Origin: Ruminococcaceae bacterium UBA3451 | Lineage (GTDB): Bacteria; Bacillota; Clostridia; Oscillospirales; Acutalibacteraceae | Direction of reading: 5' to 3' | DNA: 5,518 nt | Assembly: GCA_002378845.1 (NCBI GenBank) | Contig: DFRY01000012.1 | Coordinates: forward strand, 6,296-11,813 | Part shown: one piece after another, positions 4,540 to 5,518 of the stretch | Numbering within the stretch: the stretch's first letter is position 1 | How the letters are laid out: each line of letters starts with the position of its first letter | Made by a program: the position numbers and the translations under genes | The notes under the pieces: generated by a model | Told to the model about the DNA's origin: nothing | Databases searched by the model: none | What the model saw: the letters and a program-made list of their open reading frames with translations, nothing else

Positions 4540-5518
4540 ATGGAAGATCAAATTCTTTTGACAATGCGAGACATATCAAAAACCTTTCCCGGCGTAAAAG
4601 CGTTGGATCACGCGGAAATCACGCTGCGAAAAGGGGAAATTCATGCCTTAATGGGCGAAAACGGCGCAGGCAAGTCCACACTGATTAAAGTTTTAACCGG
4701 CATTTACCCCATGGACAGCGGCGAAATCCATATTGCCGGCATCGACAGGCCGATAATTAACCGCTCGACCTTGGAGGCGCAGGAATGCGGCATTGCAACG
4801 GTTTATCAGGAAGTAAATTTATGCCCGAACCTGTCGGTAGCGGAAAATCTGCTCATTGGCCGCGAACCAAAGACCAGAACGGGATTTATCGACTGGCGCT
4901 GTATGAATAAAAAAGCTCAAAAAATAATGGATGACTTGAGCATAGAGGTAGACGTGACTACAGAACTGGAAAATTGTTCGCTGGCCGTTCAGCAAATGAT
5001 TGCGATTGCCCGGGCCGTGGACATGAAGTGCAAAATTCTGATTCTTGATGAGCCAACTTCGTCGTTGGACGACAACGAAGTGTCGAAGCTGTTTCAGCTG
5101 ATGCGCCGACTGAAAGAAGAGGGCGTAGGAATCATTTTTATTACACATTTTCTTGAGCAGGTTTACATGGTATGCGACCACATTACGGTATTGCGGAACG
5201 GCCAGTTTGTCGGGGAATACACCGTCAATGAACTGCCGCGTGTCAAACTGGTGGCAGCTATGTTGGGAAAGGATTTCGACGATTTGGCAGCCATCCGGTC
5301 AGAGGGCGGTACGTCTGTCAGCGAAGAAATTATTTTAGAGGCAAAGGGTTTAAGTCATAAGGGGACTATAAAACCTTTCGATTTCAGAATTTGCAAAGGC
5401 GAGGTCGTTGGAATTACCGGTTTGCTGGGTTCCGGCAGGAGTGAAATGGTTCGGTGCATCTATGGCGCAGACCGGGCGCATACCGGCTTGTTACATATGA
5501 AAGGAAAACTGCTTAAGG
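4540..5518 (+). CDS. Sugar ABC transporter ATP-binding protein, YtfR-like tandem ATPase (3' truncated by window)
   Basis: This is the first 326 residues of a protein expected to be about 500 long, the cytoplasmic motor of a CUT2-class sugar importer. The first ATPase domain has Walker A GENGAGKST (39-47), Q-loop YQE (89-91), a family-typical signature SLAVQQ (147-152) in place of LSGGQ, Walker B ILILDEP (166-172) and switch histidine H203 (ITHFLEQVY). LRNGQFVGE and VAAMLGKDF close it. A second domain starts near 263. Its Walker A is degenerate, GLLGSGRSE (294-302), with Arg for the catalytic Lys, as normal in this family. The signature, the HFLEQVY segment and the KGTIKPFDF block match E. coli YtfR more closely than AraG, XylG or RbsA patterns. 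The start ATG has AAAGGG 8 bases upstream and lies 183 bases after the binding-protein stop, across the terminator. Permease genes are expected downstream. Substrate is not determined by this subunit. Confidence 0.93.
   Translation, partial: MEDQILLTMRDISKTFPGVKALDHAEITLRKGEIHALMGENGAGKSTLIKVLTGIYPMDSGEIHIAGIDRPIINRSTLEAQECGIATVYQEVNLCPNLSVAENLLIGREPKTRTGFIDWRCMNKKAQKIMDDLSIEVDVTTELENCSLAVQQMIAIARAVDMKCKILILDEPTSSLDDNEVSKLFQLMRRLKEEGVGIIFITHFLEQVYMVCDHITVLRNGQFVGEYTVNELPRVKLVAAMLGKDFDDLAAIRSEGGTSVSEEIILEAKGLSHKGTIKPFDFRICKGEVVGITGLLGSGRSEMVRCIYGADRAHTGLLHMKGKLLK

Noticed and set aside
4819..5181. Minus-strand open frame of 120 codons under the ATPase
   Set aside because: It is antisense to the Q-loop through Walker B region of an unmistakable ABC ATPase; its His- and Phe-rich translation is a reading-frame shadow.

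Overview
The window reads as a sugar-uptake and sugar-sensing locus of a Gram-positive bacterium, most likely a member of Clostridia (Bacillota). Both substrate-binding proteins have N-terminal signal segments ending in cysteine, as in Gram-positive lipoproteins. The regulator closely resembles Bacillus subtilis AraR, Shine-Dalgarno sites are strong, and non-coding DNA is AT-rich while genes are moderate in GC. The exact genus cannot be read from the sequence.

Layout. 1-213 (+) is the C-terminal end of a LytS/YesM-type sensor histidine kinase. It overlaps by 4 bp a lipoprotein-like sugar-binding protein of the YtfQ type (210-1205, +). A bidirectional terminator at 1223-1263 separates this pair from a convergent minus-strand operon. 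That operon holds an AraR-type repressor (2785-1715) followed by an unrecognised 152-residue protein (1700-1242). A 467-bp AT-rich divergent intergenic region (2786-3252) carries a near-consensus promoter and several inverted repeats. It leads into a second YtfQ-like binding lipoprotein (3253-4356, +), then a strong intrinsic terminator (4410-4446), then the ATPase of the transporter (4540 to beyond the right edge, +). That ATPase is a tandem-domain carbohydrate protein very like E. coli YtfR. The permease genes would lie to the right, and the kinase N-terminus and probably a response regulator to the left.

How the parts may work together. One binding protein is translationally coupled to a histidine kinase and its paralogue sits at the head of the ABC transporter operon. 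This matches the logic of known three-component sugar sensors: AraPST next to AraEGH in Geobacillus stearothermophilus, and XylFII-LytS-YesN in Clostridium beijerinckii. The kinase-linked protein would report extracellular sugar and activate transporter expression. AraR would hold the transporter promoter down until sugar is inside the cell. A TTTGA-N4-TCAAA inverted repeat across the start-site region of that promoter fits the TTTG-N6-CAAA skeleton of B. subtilis AraR operators. L-arabinose, possibly in furanose form, is the most plausible substrate because AraR is present and YtfQ-type transporters favour furanoses. Galactofuranose or another pentose cannot be excluded.

I see no CRISPR array, tRNA, rRNA, transposon or phage feature. 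The system is a variant of a described type rather than clearly a new one. The least explained parts are the unknown gene after araR, the paired inverted repeats around the transporter promoter, and the division of labour between the two binding proteins.
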